Assembly (NCBI GenBank): GCA_014155875.1
Contig: JACEFZ010017439.1
Coordinates: 1-64,000 of the forward strand
DNA: 64,000 nucleotides
Direction of reading: 5' to 3'
From: Cepaea nemoralis
Taxonomy: Eukaryota > Mollusca > Gastropoda > Stylommatophora > Helicidae
Notes under the pieces: model-generated
Database searches by the model: none
Told to the model about the DNA's origin: nothing
The model's input: only the letters and a program-made list of their open reading frames with translations
Shown here: positions 21,381 to 32,228 of the stretch, piece by piece
Numbering within the stretch: position 1 is the stretch's first letter
How the letters are laid out: each line of letters starts with the position of its first letter
Translations under genes and position numbers: made by a program

Positions 21381-24300
21381 ATGTGCTTTTTTCACTCCAT
21401 TTTTTAAATTAAGGAGAATTCCTCCTCCTCCATTCTCTACTGAATTTTTGGCTGATCCATCTGTATATGCATGGGTCCAATTGCTGCTTGGGTAATGTTC
21501 TTTTATGTAGTTTAGGGTTATTTTTCTTCTTTCGGTTTCATTCTGAGTGTTCTTTTTCTCAATACCAGGAATGTTTTCTATCATCTCAGGCAGTTGCAGC
21601 TGTCTCCAAGCTGGGAAGTTGTGTGCATTGTAAATGGGCTTGACTGTTGATATGTTAAGTATGGGATCTGCCCTAATCTTTCGTTTTGCAGTTTCTACAA
21701 AGTTGCTACGCTTCAGTCTTCCTTTTCCAAAACCATTAAACCTGTTATACATAGGGTGGTCTGTCAATCTTCTAAATTTGTCTGCTTGTTGCTGGGCTCT
21801 GCTATCTCTTCTGTCCTGCATTGGTTGTAAACAAGTGATCTTTTCTAGTTCATTAATAGGCGTTGTCTTCAGGCTTCCAGTTATGATTCGCATTCCTTGG
21901 TTTTGGACTCTACTTATTTTGTTAAAGTTTGACTTAGCTGCTGTTGCCCAAGCTGCAATGCCATATTCCAGTACTGGCCTCACCCGTCCAGTATATAACT
22001 TCTTGAGAACTTTCTCATCTACTCCCCACGTTGTACCAGCAAGCTTTTTCATGATTGCCATTCTCTGCCTTGCTCTTGTTCGATTTTTCTCAACCTGTGT
22101 CTTCCATGTCAGGCGACGATCAAAGGTGACTCCTAGATAGTTTGGATTTTCTTCATGGCGCAATATTTTTCCATTCAATACCAGCTTAGGTTGCTGAGTT
22201 TTATTTGAGAGGGAGAACACTGTGCATGTTGTTTTCTCCTCACTTATCTTCACTAGCCATGATTTTGACCAGTCCTCTAGCGCTAATAAGGCTTGCTGTA
22301 TTCTGCTGTTAGCTGTACTAATATATTCTTCAGATGTCCATATGGCTAGGTCATCTGCAAAGGAGGATGTGTGTACTCTGGCTGGAAAATTTTCTGTGAT
22401 GTCATTTATATATGCTAGGAATAATGTTGGTGAAAGAACTCCTCCTTGGGGGACACCTTGCTCCAACAGCATCATTTTGCTTGTTTGTCCTTGTACTTTT
22501 GTCCTGGCAGTTCTGTTCTCAAGGTAGTGGCTGATCCATTTATACATTTTTCCACAAACATGCATTTTTTGCAGTTTTACTTTCAGTCCTTCCTTCCATA
22601 CTTTATCAAATGCTTTTTCTAAATCTATCCAGACTGCTAGTGTGTGCTTTTTCTCTTGGAAGGCATCCTCTATTTCCTGAGCTATATAGGTTATTTGATC
22701 TTCAGTGGATCTGTACTTTCTGAATCCTGCTTGGTGTGGTGTTAAGAGTTTGTTTTCTTCCAGATGCCATGTTAGCCTGCCATTGATAATGCGTTCCATT
22801 AATTTTCCTACACAGCTAAGTAGACTGATAGGTCGATAGCCATTTGGTTCTTCCAGGTCTTTTCCTTTCTTTGGGACTGGTATTAGTATAGCTTCCTTCC
22901 ATGCCTGTGGGACTATTCCTCTCTTCCAGCTGTTATTTAGGACTGCTAGTAGTTTCTTCTTTGCCTTGGTGCCTAGTCCTATTAGCATTTCATTTGTGAT
23001 TCCATCCTTTCCTGGTAATTTCTTCTTTTTTAGGGTATTCATTGCCTGTTCCATTTCTTCCATTGTTAGATTTGCCATCATATATTCTGCTGCTGTCTCT
23101 GTATTTCTATGATGTATCTGTTTGTCTTTGATTGCTTTCTTCTGTTTGGTTGTAATATCAATGTGGTTTGCATTTGCATAGTGTTCCATTAGTGCATTTG
23201 CAGCCTTTTTTCCTGTAAGCAAGGCATTTCCTTGTTTAATTGTTATTTGTTTGTTTCTAGGTCCTTCATTGTTCATGGCTTTCACTAGTTTCCATAGTTT
23301 GTTTCCATCCCTGTCAAAATTCAGGTTTTCTGTTTTTTCCCTCCAACAATCTCTTGTTGTTTGATTTACTGTTTTTTATATTTTGCTGAGATGGCTTTGA
23401 GAGAGATGTTCGCTTCAATTGTTTGTTCTCTCTCTGCTGTCTTCCTGGCATCTTCAACTTTGTCCTCCAAACTTTGTAGTTCTTCAGTCCAGTATGGTTT
23501 GTAATTTTTCCTCGCCCCTCTTGGAATGGACTCAGTGGCTGCCTGTATTATCGCTCTGTTTAGACTTTCCACCATTTGCTTTATGTTGCCATATCGTGTA
23601 TTTATGTTTTCACAATATTTGTCTGTTAGTATGGCAAATCTGTCCCAATCTGCTCGTTTGTAATTCCAGCGGGGCAAGGGCTTTTGCTCCTGTGGAACAT
23701 ACTCCATATTCATTTCAAGCTTGATTGGTCTGTGGTCACTACCTGCTAATTGGTCCAGCACATGGCGATCGATTTTGTGGAGGATGTCTCCTGTGCAGAA
23801 AGCTAAGTCTGGAGTAGAAGTGGTAAGCCATCTTCTGGAGTAGAAGCTCGGTGTGTCATCCGCTTTGTTGAGTAGATGGAGATTTGAGTCTATTTCCCAG
23901 TCCTCCAATTCATCTCCTCTTTTGTCAGTATCTGGGTATCCCCATCTTTCTGAACGGCTATTAAAGTCTCCGACAATAATGCAGTTTGTGTCAGTTATTT
24001 TCATGTTTGAGAGTGTAAGGTCCTTATCTGCTGGGCTATACAGATTGTAGATTCTTATTTTCACGTCCTTTATCATTATATCAACACCTATAATTTCCGT
24101 TTGGTTGTCAGAGATCACAGATACTTCGCTGCAAGGTATTGTATTTCGTGTAAGTATTAGAACTCCTCCTTTGTGTCCTTCGCGGTCGAAACGTGTGGCC
24201 TGATATCCTCTGACTGAGAATTTGTGATTGGCGTTGAGGTGTGTCTCTTGAATGCATGCCACATCTATTCTATCTTTATGAAGACGCTGTGTTCAGGGAG

Positions 24301-24533
24301 TCTTTCTTCTTGTAAACTCCTTCGGCATTCCACTGTAGTATGTTGAGTGTCCGGGGTATTTGGTCAATAGCTCTTAACCTACTCCTCTGTGCCTTGACTC
24401 CACAGCACAGGGGAAGGTGACCACCAGTAGTCATGGGTGGACCCCCTCGAGGCAGGGGGCCCGGCACTATCGCCGCCTGATGGGACTTCACGGGATTAGC
24501 ACCATAACGATTAATTTTGATTTGTGACATCAT
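21381..24533 (-). pseudogene. N-terminal part of LINE T ORF, two frameshifts
   Basis: The EN-RT portion of T aligns along the whole of A up to the insertion point after …KKAHS. Two single-base indels break it. An extra base near 24297 (ccctgaacac against ccctaacac in A) separates the first 85 codons from the endonuclease. A missing base near 23372 (tataaaaaacag against tataaaagaacag) separates endonuclease from RT. The RT core keeps VWIDLEKAFDKV and FADDLAIW. With the insertion in RNase H, T is inactive. Confidence 0.93.
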
Positions 24534-24984
24534 GAATTAAGTTACGTTGCACTGCTTTGTCAAGCCTGTGGCTCAGTACATCCGATTTCGACAAGCATTT
24601 ATTCGGGATGCTTTCCCTAGCCTTTGACTGTCCCGTCTACCTACAAGGCAGCAGGTGTCACGTTGCACTGCTTTGTCAAGCCTGTGGCTCAGTACATCCG
24701 ATTTCGACAAGCATTTATTCGGGATGCTTTCCCTAGCCTTTGACTGTCCCCAGTCTACCTACAAGGCAGCAGGTTTGTGTGTCTCTTTGTCTGGTCCCTC
24801 TCCCTTGACCTGTCCGACATGGGTGGCCCTACCAGTAGCTGTGCTACCGTCGGCATAGCTCTTGGGGTCATTGGGACGCACAAGCCCCTCTACCTCGTCA
24901 CGGTGGACACACAGCAGAGGGGAAGCTTAGTTCAGCCATTCACTAATAATTAATTACGAAATAAACAACTAACACGTGATGAGG

Positions 24985-25565
24985 AAGCAGTGTTACACCA
25001 CATGAGGAATCAATGTTACAACACATGATGAGGAACCAATGTTACAACACATGATGAGGAACCAATGTTACAACACATGAGGAACCAATGTTACAACACA
25101 TGATGAGGAACCAATGTTACAACACATGATGAGGAACCAATGTTACAACACATGATGAGGAACCAATGTTACAACACATGAGGAACCAATGTTACAACAC
25201 ATGAGGAACCAATGTTTCAACACATGATGAGGAACCAATGTTACAACACAAGATGAGGAACCAATGTTACAACACATGATGAAGAACCAATGTTACAACA
25301 CATGATGAGGAACCAATGTTACAACACATGATGAGGAACCAATGCTACAACACATGATGAGGAATCAATGTTACAACACATGAGGAACCAATGTTACAAC
25401 ACATGATGAGGAACCAATGTTACAACACACGAGGAACCAATGTTACAACACATGAGGAACCAATGTTACAACACATGATGAAGAACCAATGTTACAACAC
25501 ATGAGGAACCAATGTTACAACACATGAGGAATCAATGTTACAACACACGATGAGCAACCAATGTT
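24985..25565. repeat. 26/23-bp minisatellite abutting NUDT exon 1 donor
   Basis: About 22 copies of 'acaacacatgatgaggaacc' plus 'aatgtt', with a shorter version that lacks one 'atg'. On the minus strand the first units continue straight from the exon-1 donor: GAG|GTAGGTAACATTGG, and each later unit begins GTAACATTGG. Confidence 0.93.
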
Positions 25566-25571
25566 ACCTAC

Positions 25572-25676
25572 CTCCTGCTCTCTGCGATCTCTGAAGCAAA
25601 TACAAGCAGCCCGCCTCTTGAACCCATCGGCATCATAAGTTCTGGGAGCCGAATTTATTTTCCCGTGCTTAGACAT
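25572..25676 (-). CDS. NUDT3: NUDT3/DIPP-like gene, exon 1 with start codon
   Basis: The first coding exon, 35 codons, starts MSKHGKINSAPRTYDADGFK and continues RRAACICFRDRREQE before a consensus donor GAG|GTAGGT. The RTYDxDGxKxRAACxCF block is the N-terminal strand of NUDT3/NUDT4 (human RTYDGDGYKKRAACLCF). The split after an acidic run matches the known exon 1/exon 2 border of that gene. The exon leaves in phase 0, as exon 2 requires. Joined with exons 2 and 3 it gives about 115 residues covering the N-terminal two thirds of a DIPP protein. Intron 1 is 22.1 kb, filled by arrays and LINEs. Confidence 0.94.
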
Positions 25677-26171
25677 GAGGTATCAGATGCCGGTTCTCAA
25701 TCTGACTGGAGTGTGCACCCAACAAATCCAAGACGGCACGCTGTCTCGGGAAAATGTGTCTTCACCGACTTGAGGCAACGGTAAACAAGTGGTGGCTATG
25801 TCACCCGTTTTTAGGTGACACACTGAGTCCCGCTGCCGCTCAGGTAATGTCTTTCAAGTTACGCCGTGTGTGGGTTGCTCGAAGCTCACGCTCCAGTGAT
25901 TCTAGACCAGATATCCGACCTTCACCCCATTCACACAAGTAGGTCGCTGGCAATAGCAAGACTGGAGGGGTGGGGCTAACCTAGCGTAGGGCAGACACCG
26001 GACAACACGTGACTGTGGTCCAGTAGAGACAAGCTAGTGCATGGCCCCGCTAGCCCGCTCGGCGTGTGTTCACACTACCTGCCTGTTCAGTGCTTCCTGT
26101 CACTTGTCCGTGGTGCGTTCACCAATGGTGCGCAACTTGCCGTCACACCAGTCTGTTTCCTTGACCAACAA

Positions 26172-26220
<49 letters not shown>

Positions 26221-26250
26221 ATGTGTGTGTGTCCATATGTGTGTGTGTGT
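26172..26250. repeat. (GT)n microsatellite
   Basis: About 23 GT dinucleotides, then interrupted gtgtgtccatgtg units. Confidence 0.95.
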
Positions 26251-26299
26251 GTGTCCATGTATGTATATGTCCACGTTTATGTCCATATTTATGCCCATG

Positions 26300-26650
26300 T
26301 GCAGGGCTAGTACAGTGGTAAGCTGTTCTCCAGGAGCAAGGCCAGTACAGTGGTAAGCTGTTCTCCAGGAGCAGGGCCAGTACAGTGGTAAGCTGTTCCC
26401 AGGAGCAGGGCCAGTACAGTGGTAAGCTGTTCCCCAGGAGCAGGGCCAGTACAGTGGTAAGCTGTTCCCCAGGAGCAGGGCCAGTACAGTGGTAAGTAGT
26501 CTTACCTCCAGGGCCAGTACAGTGGTAAATAGTCTTACTTCCAGGAGCAGGGCCAGTACAGTGGTAAATAGTCTTACTTCCAGGAGCAGGGCCAGTACAG
26601 TGGTAAATAGTCTTATCTCCAGGAGCAGGGCTAGTACATTGGTAAGCAGG
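26300..26650. repeat. 35-bp minisatellite with donor and acceptor motifs
   Basis: Ten copies of a ~35-bp unit. On the plus strand each reads cagtg|gtaagctgttccccag|gagcagggcc or a close variant, so a donor-like GTAAGC and an acceptor-like ttccccag are only 16 bases apart. Later units replace gtaagc by gtaaatag. Confidence 0.9.
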
Positions 26651-26859
26651 CAGGCCTCCAGGCCCAGTGTCCAAGTGTCCGAATCCCAAGTATATTTCAT
26701 AAATCCTGGCTCTCGGGTCGCCCCAGCCTAACTGGGTGCCGGACATTTGCTGGACAGTACCGGCGGTCGGGTGACACTGACCACGGGATATGCAGAGTGA
26801 TATCGTCTACATTTATCAGCTAGCACCATATATCCAGTGGACCTCAGGGTGCGGGAAAA

Positions 26860-27070
26860 GCCTTTTTAGGTTTACTTGATATCTCCCACACGTAGCTGAT
26901 TGTCGGGGTACGGCTCCAGGGCGAGGGGAGGGCACCTTTAGATTTACTTGATGTCCCCCACACGCAGCATGTTGTGAGAGGGGGGAGTGAAGGTGCGGCT
27001 CCAGGGCGCGGGGAGGGCACCTTTAGGTTTACTTGATGTCCCCCACACGCAGCAGGTTGTGAGGTGCGGT
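26860..27070. repeat. short ~70-bp tandem repeat
   Basis: Three diverged copies around 'tttacttgatgtcccccaca' and 'gcggctccagggcg', GC-rich, lie 300 bases before the plus-strand gene. Confidence 0.8.
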
Positions 27071-27345
27071 TCCAGGGGTACAATGACAATCGGGACATGT
27101 GAATGTTGTTGACGTACAGAAGTCCCATTGCTGATACAGCCCCTGGCGTGAATGGTTGGACCTTCACATATTCTGAGCCACGACATATTAGCTGGGGTCT
27201 CCAGTCATTCCCAGTGACACCTGATGATAGTGGCAAGGTTACAATCATCCTGAAGTACACCTGATGATAGTGGCAAGAATACAGTCATCAGCTGTGCAAG
27301 CTTGATCTAACCCAGTTTTGCCATCGCTGTCCTGTCGTAGACAGC

Positions 27346-27400
27346 ATGAAGTGGCGTGTATCCGCGATGTGCATAACTGCCACACTGGTGCTCACCCACG
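27346..27400 (+). CDS. novel membrane-protein gene, exon 1: signal peptide
   Basis: An ATG in good context (A at -3) opens MKWRVSAMCITATLVLTHG and is followed by a strong donor CACG|GTAAGC. The short basic start and hydrophobic core look like a secretory signal peptide. The exon leaves in phase 1 and the exon at 28458 enters in phase 1. Without splicing, the frame stays open to 27609, so an unspliced 87-residue secreted product is an alternative. I do not recognise the family. The plus-strand gene shares its 5' flank with the NUDT gene. Confidence 0.68.
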
Positions 27401-28057
27401 GTAAGCATGCGACGGGAGGTGGATTACGCAGACACGGGTGGCTGGGAGACAAGTCTTCCATGCTGACATTGTCTTGTCGGAAACTCGGCGACTCGCGCGG
27501 GCAACTCCACGGACGGGAGGACAAGACAGCGGCAACTGTCTCTGGAACCGTGGTTTTCTTGTCTTGGCTCAACCAGACAGTACGCCAGACAGTACGCCTG
27601 ACAGGTTAGCAGTCACACTGTTAACGTGACTGATTGAGCCTGGATGTTGTTTACGATCGATCAACATTTTGTCTGTCAATTTTAAACATCATATCTGAGG
27701 AAGCGAGCTGTTGCTATAGTTTCCGATTTGTTTATCCATGTAATTCTGGCAGGGATGCGCGACTGCCATCGCTCAGCGTTGTGTGTGCACTTGAGTGATA
27801 TATTTCAGTCAGGTGACCACTTTAAGATACGACCACCTAGACTGGTTGCATGTTTGTCACTAGGTCACATCTCGTCACATTCACGTGTTCTCCGGTGATT
27901 GATTGATTGATTGATTGATTGATTTAGGAACCGACATCACAGCATTCAGGACATTCCCATAAGCTCCCGGTGTTCTCTGGTTATCTGCTTGGCTACGTGT
28001 GACCTTCACGGATAACATAGTGGCATTTCCCACTCTTGTTCAAGGACAGGCATCTCT
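27401..28057. other. intron 1 of the novel gene, mostly unique
   Basis: Unique sequence with one short (GATT)n run at 27897-27925. Nothing else is recognised. Confidence 0.6.
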
Positions 28058-28457
28058 AAGGGATCTCATCGCTTAAGGATACGCCTCTACTCAGGACCTC
28101 ATCGTTCAAGGATACGCCTCTAATCAGGACCTCATAGTTCAAGGATACGCCTCTAATCAGGACCTCATCGTTCAAGGATACGCCTCTAATCAGGACCTCA
28201 TAGTTCAAAGATACGCCTCTAATCAGGACCTAATAGTTCAAAGATACGCCTCTAATCAGGATCTCATAGTTCAAGGATACGCCTCTAATCAGGACCTCAT
28301 AGTTCAAAGATACGCCTCTAATCAGGACCTAATAGTTCAAAGATACGCCTCTAATCAGGACCTAATAGTTCAAAGATACGCCTCTAATCAGGACCTCATC
28401 GTTCAAGGATACGCCTCTAATCAGGACCTCATCGTTCAAGGATACACCTCTAATCAG
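28058..28457. repeat. 33-bp minisatellite ending at an acceptor
   Basis: About twelve copies of a 33-bp unit 'caaggatacgcctctaatca' + 'ggacctcatcgtt'. Every unit contains cgcctctaatcag|gac. The last one is the acceptor of the exon at 28458 (acacctctaatcag|gac), so the array repeats the intron end plus three exon bases. Confidence 0.92.
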
Positions 28458-28552
28458 GACGTGACACAGACAAGACCAGATCCGCCCAGTGGGACACTGA
28501 GAGCTGCAGGCATGACAGAGAGCTCCAAGAACACGTGATCAAGGCTCTCAAG
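28458..28552 (+). CDS. novel membrane-protein gene, exon 2
   Basis: A 95-base exon between acceptor cctctaatcag and donor CTCAAG|GTGGGC. It enters in phase 1, completing the Gly codon left by exon 1, and leaves in phase 0. Its 31 further codons read RDTDKTRSAQWDTESC, then a helix-like stretch HDRELQEHVIKALK. One Cys and many charged residues suggest an extracellular domain. No family is recognised. Support comes from phase agreement on both sides and the open frame. Confidence 0.65.
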
Positions 28553-28679
28553 GTGGGCGGGGTTACAGGTTGGTACAGTTATCTGATAACATGATGGTGG
28601 TGGGCGGTGATGACGATGATGGTGATAACGACAGTGATGATGGTGATATTGATCATAACAGTGACAATTATGACGATAA

Positions 28680-29875
28680 CGATGATGGCAATGATGTTAG
28701 TTATGACAATTATAACCATGATGGCAATGATGTTAGTTATGACAATTATAACCATGATGGCAATGATGTTAGTTATGACAATTATAACGATGATGGCAAT
28801 GATGTTAGTTATGACAATTATAACGATGATGGCAATGATGTTAGTTATGACAATTATAACGATGATGGCAATGATCTTAACGATGACGATTATAACCATG
28901 ATGGCAATGATGTTAGTTATGACAATTATAACGATGATGGCAATGATGTTAGTTATGACAATTATAACGATGATGGCAATGATCTTAACGATGACGATTA
29001 TAACCATGATGGCAATGATGTTAGTTATGACAATTATAACGATGATGGCAATGATGTTAGTTATGACAATTATAACGATGATGGCAATGATCTTAACGAT
29101 GACGATTATAACCATGATGGCAATGATGTTAGTTATGACAATTATAACGATGATGGCAATGATGTTAGTTATGACAATTATAACGATGATGGCAATGATC
29201 TTAACGATGACGATTATAACCATGATGGCAATGATGTTAGTTATGACAATTATAACGATGATGGCAATGATGTTAGTTATGACAATTATAACGATGATGG
29301 CAATGATCTTAACGATGACGATTATAACCATGATGGCAATGATGTTAGTTATGACAATTATAACGATGATGGCAATGATGTTAGTTATGACAATTATAAC
29401 GATGATGGCAATGATCTTAACGATGACGATTATAACCATGATGGCAATGATGTTAGTTATGACAATTATAACGATGATGGCAATGATGTTAGTTATGACA
29501 ATTATAACGATGATGGCAATGATGTTAGTTATGACAATTATAACGATGATGGCAATGATGTTAGTTATGACAATTATAACAATGATGGCAATGATCTTAA
29601 CGATGACGATTATAACCATGATGGCAATGATGTTAGTTATGACAATTATAACGATGATGGCAATGATGTTAGTTATGACAATTATAACGATGATGGCAAT
29701 GATCTTAACGATGACGATTATAACCATGATGGCAATGATGTTAGTTATGACAATTATAACGATGATGGCAATGATGTTAGTTATGACAATTATAACGATG
29801 ATGGCAATGATCTTAACGATGACGATTATAACCATGATGACAATGATGATAATTGTGACGATTATAACAATGACA
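28680..29875. repeat. 36-bp minisatellite with 108-bp higher-order repeat
   Basis: About 33 copies of a 36-bp unit (gatgatggcaatgatgttag + ttatgacaattataac). Every third unit usually has cttaacgatgacgattataa instead, so most of the array is a 108-bp trimer. Because 36 is a multiple of three, all frames stay open on both strands for more than 400 codons (for example DDGNDVSYDNYN). These are not genes. Confidence 0.95.
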
Positions 29876-30180
29876 ATTTGAATAACAAGACACAAACCAT
29901 AGATTGTACGATTTATTGCCTGGCATATTTCGCTTCATATCGTCAGGTACATATTGCAGAAGGCACACAACATAGAGTAAAATAACTCGATACATATTTG
30001 AAGCTGAAATATACACAAGTTCCCACAGTAATATCAGTTGTTTACTATGGTAATTTTTAATGGACTATCATATATTTCTGTTTGCACAAAACTGGCCTAT
30101 GTAGATTAATCATTACGGCTTCTGCAAACTTTACCAAACGACTATGTTGTGTATGAAACAACACGTGAAAAACACTGTCT

Positions 30181-31340
30181 CTATCAATGACATGACCGGT
30201 TTCTAAGACATGACGACGCCGGAAGTTTATAATTGTGATGTGTCAGCCTTCCCATGACCCCATCGCCTGTGTGATCGCCCGTGTATAGTATCTTGTCAAT
30301 CCAGCTGGGTATATGTTCACCAACCCTGCTTTGTAACTGCCGCTCTGTTCTGCTGATGTAAGTAGACTCGCCCCTGCATGTGAATTGGTAAATACAGTTG
30401 GGTTTGGCGTACAGAGAGGTACATTCTTTAACTGCTGGGGTGTGAATAGGTGTGGTTCTGTACCTAATAACTGGAGATGCAGCTCAGAATGATCGGCAGA
30501 CTGCTGTAATGAGCCGGTCCTGTAGACGTAGCATTACGTCATCCCCTCGAAAAGTTAGCTGGATAAAAACCTTGAGCTTAGGGACTGTAGTTACGACTTG
30601 TTTTGGTTTGGGCTGTTGGCAGTGGCGCTTTATAAATCCTGTGGAGTACCCATTCAGGTGTAAGGCATTCTTCAGAGTTTCAATTTCCTCTGTCAGTGTT
30701 TCCTGGGTGCATATCTTCCTAGCACGGCCAAGCAGTTTCCGTACTAAGCCCCTTTTGTACCGGACAGGTGCGAAGCTATGAAGGATATCCAGGAACGGCA
30801 ACGCTTCATTGTGTTCGTGTTCCATAGATAGAGAGGTGTTTTTATGCGTCATGTTCATTATGGCCTGGAACGATGTTGCTTGTAGCTCGTCTGTGGTGAT
30901 AATTAATATATCGTCCGCATAGCGACGGTAGAAGACCAAGTTTTTAATGTCTGAGGATCTCTTTTCTTCTAAATATGCCATGAAGATGTCTGCTAGAATA
31001 GGACCAAGAATAGACCCCATGGCCAGTCCAACAATTTGACGGTATTCAGAAAATTGAATTTTATATTGACAGTACATAGTAGTAATAGCTTCTCCAGAAT
31101 AGATGTTGGTATACCTAGTTTTAGTTGTTTGTCTCTAATACGTTCACTTATTATGTTCACTGTCTCATCTAATGGAACGTTGGTGAATAGGGAGGCTATA
31201 TCCATGGATGCAATGTGTTTGACAATACCGATGATAATGATGACGACGCAGGTAGTGTACAGCTAAATCTGTAAGGTAAATATCCCAAGTGGGCAGGTCT
31301 ACGTCCAGATAGGTCATGGGGAGCTTGAGACACATGTTAG
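30181..31340 (-). pseudogene. Penelope-like element: RT and GIY-YIG remnant
   Basis: Minus-strand fragments read in order as a Penelope-like retroelement. The RT begins with MDIASLFTNVPLDETV. It continues with GLAMGSILGPILADIFM, FYRRYADDILII (the catalytic box) and LPFLDIL, and then the KRGLVRKLLGRARKIC region. About 30 codons after the frame ends, another frame (30183-30434) gives NCIYQFTCRGESTYISRTER and SRVGEHIPSW. This is the GIY-YIG-type endonuclease start of canonical Penelope elements. A frameshift within the RT at about 31050 and missing N-terminal and LTR-like ends make it defective. Subclade not assigned. Confidence 0.85.
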
Positions 31341-31459
31341 TTCACACATTTATGTGGTGGCCAACTCCTTTCCTCTTCTACTTTCTCAAAACAACGGCGC
31401 ATCCACTCAGGCTTCGTGTGTTGAAGCGATGCTGCAGCCATTTGTCTGACCCAGCACAC

Positions 31460-31790
31460 AAAACACCGGAGCACCACTGTTCGAGTTGAACCCATTTGTC
31501 GGGCTCAGTAGACAAAACACCGGCGCATCACTATTCACACTGAACCCATCTGTCGATCCTAGAAGACAAAACACCGGCGCATCACTATTCACACTGAACC
31601 CATCTGTCGATCCTAGAAGACAAAACACCGGCGCATCACTATTCACACTGAACCCATCTGTCGATCCTAGAAGACAAAACACCGGCGCATCACTATTCAC
31701 ACTGAACCCATCTGTCGATCCTAGAAGACAAAACACTAGCGCATCCCTATTCACACTGAACTCATCTTCGGACCCAGAAGACAAGCCCCC
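31460..31790. repeat. 54-bp minisatellite
   Basis: Six copies of a 54-bp unit around 'aagacaaaacaccggcgcat' and 'cacactgaacccatctgtcg', followed by a run of ten or more C. On the plus strand units end catctgtcgatcctag, which is acceptor-like. Confidence 0.92.
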
Positions 31791-31799
31791 CCCCCCCCT

Positions 31800-32225
31800 C
31801 TCGAGTATGTGATCATCCCATTGCTCTATAGCTGCTGGGCCTAGCCTTCGTCGCCCTTATATTGGGTTCAAAACCATTTTCAACAGCCTGAGCTACCATT
31901 AGCACATATATTTATCTTAAATGCATATGGTTTGTAGATTGGTAAATCAGAGTGTAATAAAGCCAGTCATTCACTCCATAAAGCCGTCAGGGTAAGAGAA
32001 CCAAAGTTGTTACTGGATGTAAAATGATGAGAAATAGCACATGGAAGGCAGAGACATTAATACTTGCATATGTGACAGAATCCGGGCAAAGACACAGACC
32101 TGATCCAATAATGATGATCGTGTGAGATGGCTGATGCGCCGTGGCGCGTGATGATGATGTTTACTGGGCCCAGCCATAAAGCACTTAAGCCGTGACTGTG
32201 ATAATTGTGTGATACCCCGGCTGAC
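31800..32225. other. unassigned intronic sequence
   Basis: Unique, with no frame, tail or terminal repeat that I recognise. Confidence 0.5.
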
Positions 32226-32228
32226 TAA

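Larger units (their letters stand above)
14820..24933 (-). mobile_element. host LINE 'T' (I-like) split by a second copy of its own family
   Basis: An 11-bp TSD, aagcttagttc, bounds this composite at 14820-14830 and 24923-24933 (the last three bases may be tail). Removing the inner element leaves a 5.2-kb LINE in minus orientation. Its 5' end is cccctctgctgtgtg at 24922-24908; it has a 5' UTR with a ~119-bp tandem duplication, one long ORF with frameshifts, a 3' UTR with 103-bp tandem repeats and a (GAA)n tail. The 3' part is 14831-16489 and the 5' part 21381-24922. T exceeds the inner copy by about 300 bp, equal to its three extra 103-bp units. Confidence 0.93.
25677..27345. promoter_or_regulatory. 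shared 5' flank of the two divergent genes
   Basis: The 1.67 kb between the NUDT start codon and the signal-peptide exon on the other strand must contain both 5' UTRs and promoters. I see no convincing TATA box. It holds three repeat blocks and otherwise unique sequence (25677-26165 and 26660-26860). That this is one bidirectional promoter region is inferred from the arrangement only. Confidence 0.5.

Noticed and set aside
27346..27609. 87-residue unspliced secreted protein
   Set aside because: Possible, but a strong GTAAGC donor at 27401 and a phase-matched next exon favour splicing.
28570..29985. Long open frames on both strands (471, 438 and 424 codons)
   Set aside because: Produced by a 36-bp tandem unit, a multiple of three; no start context, domain or splice evidence.
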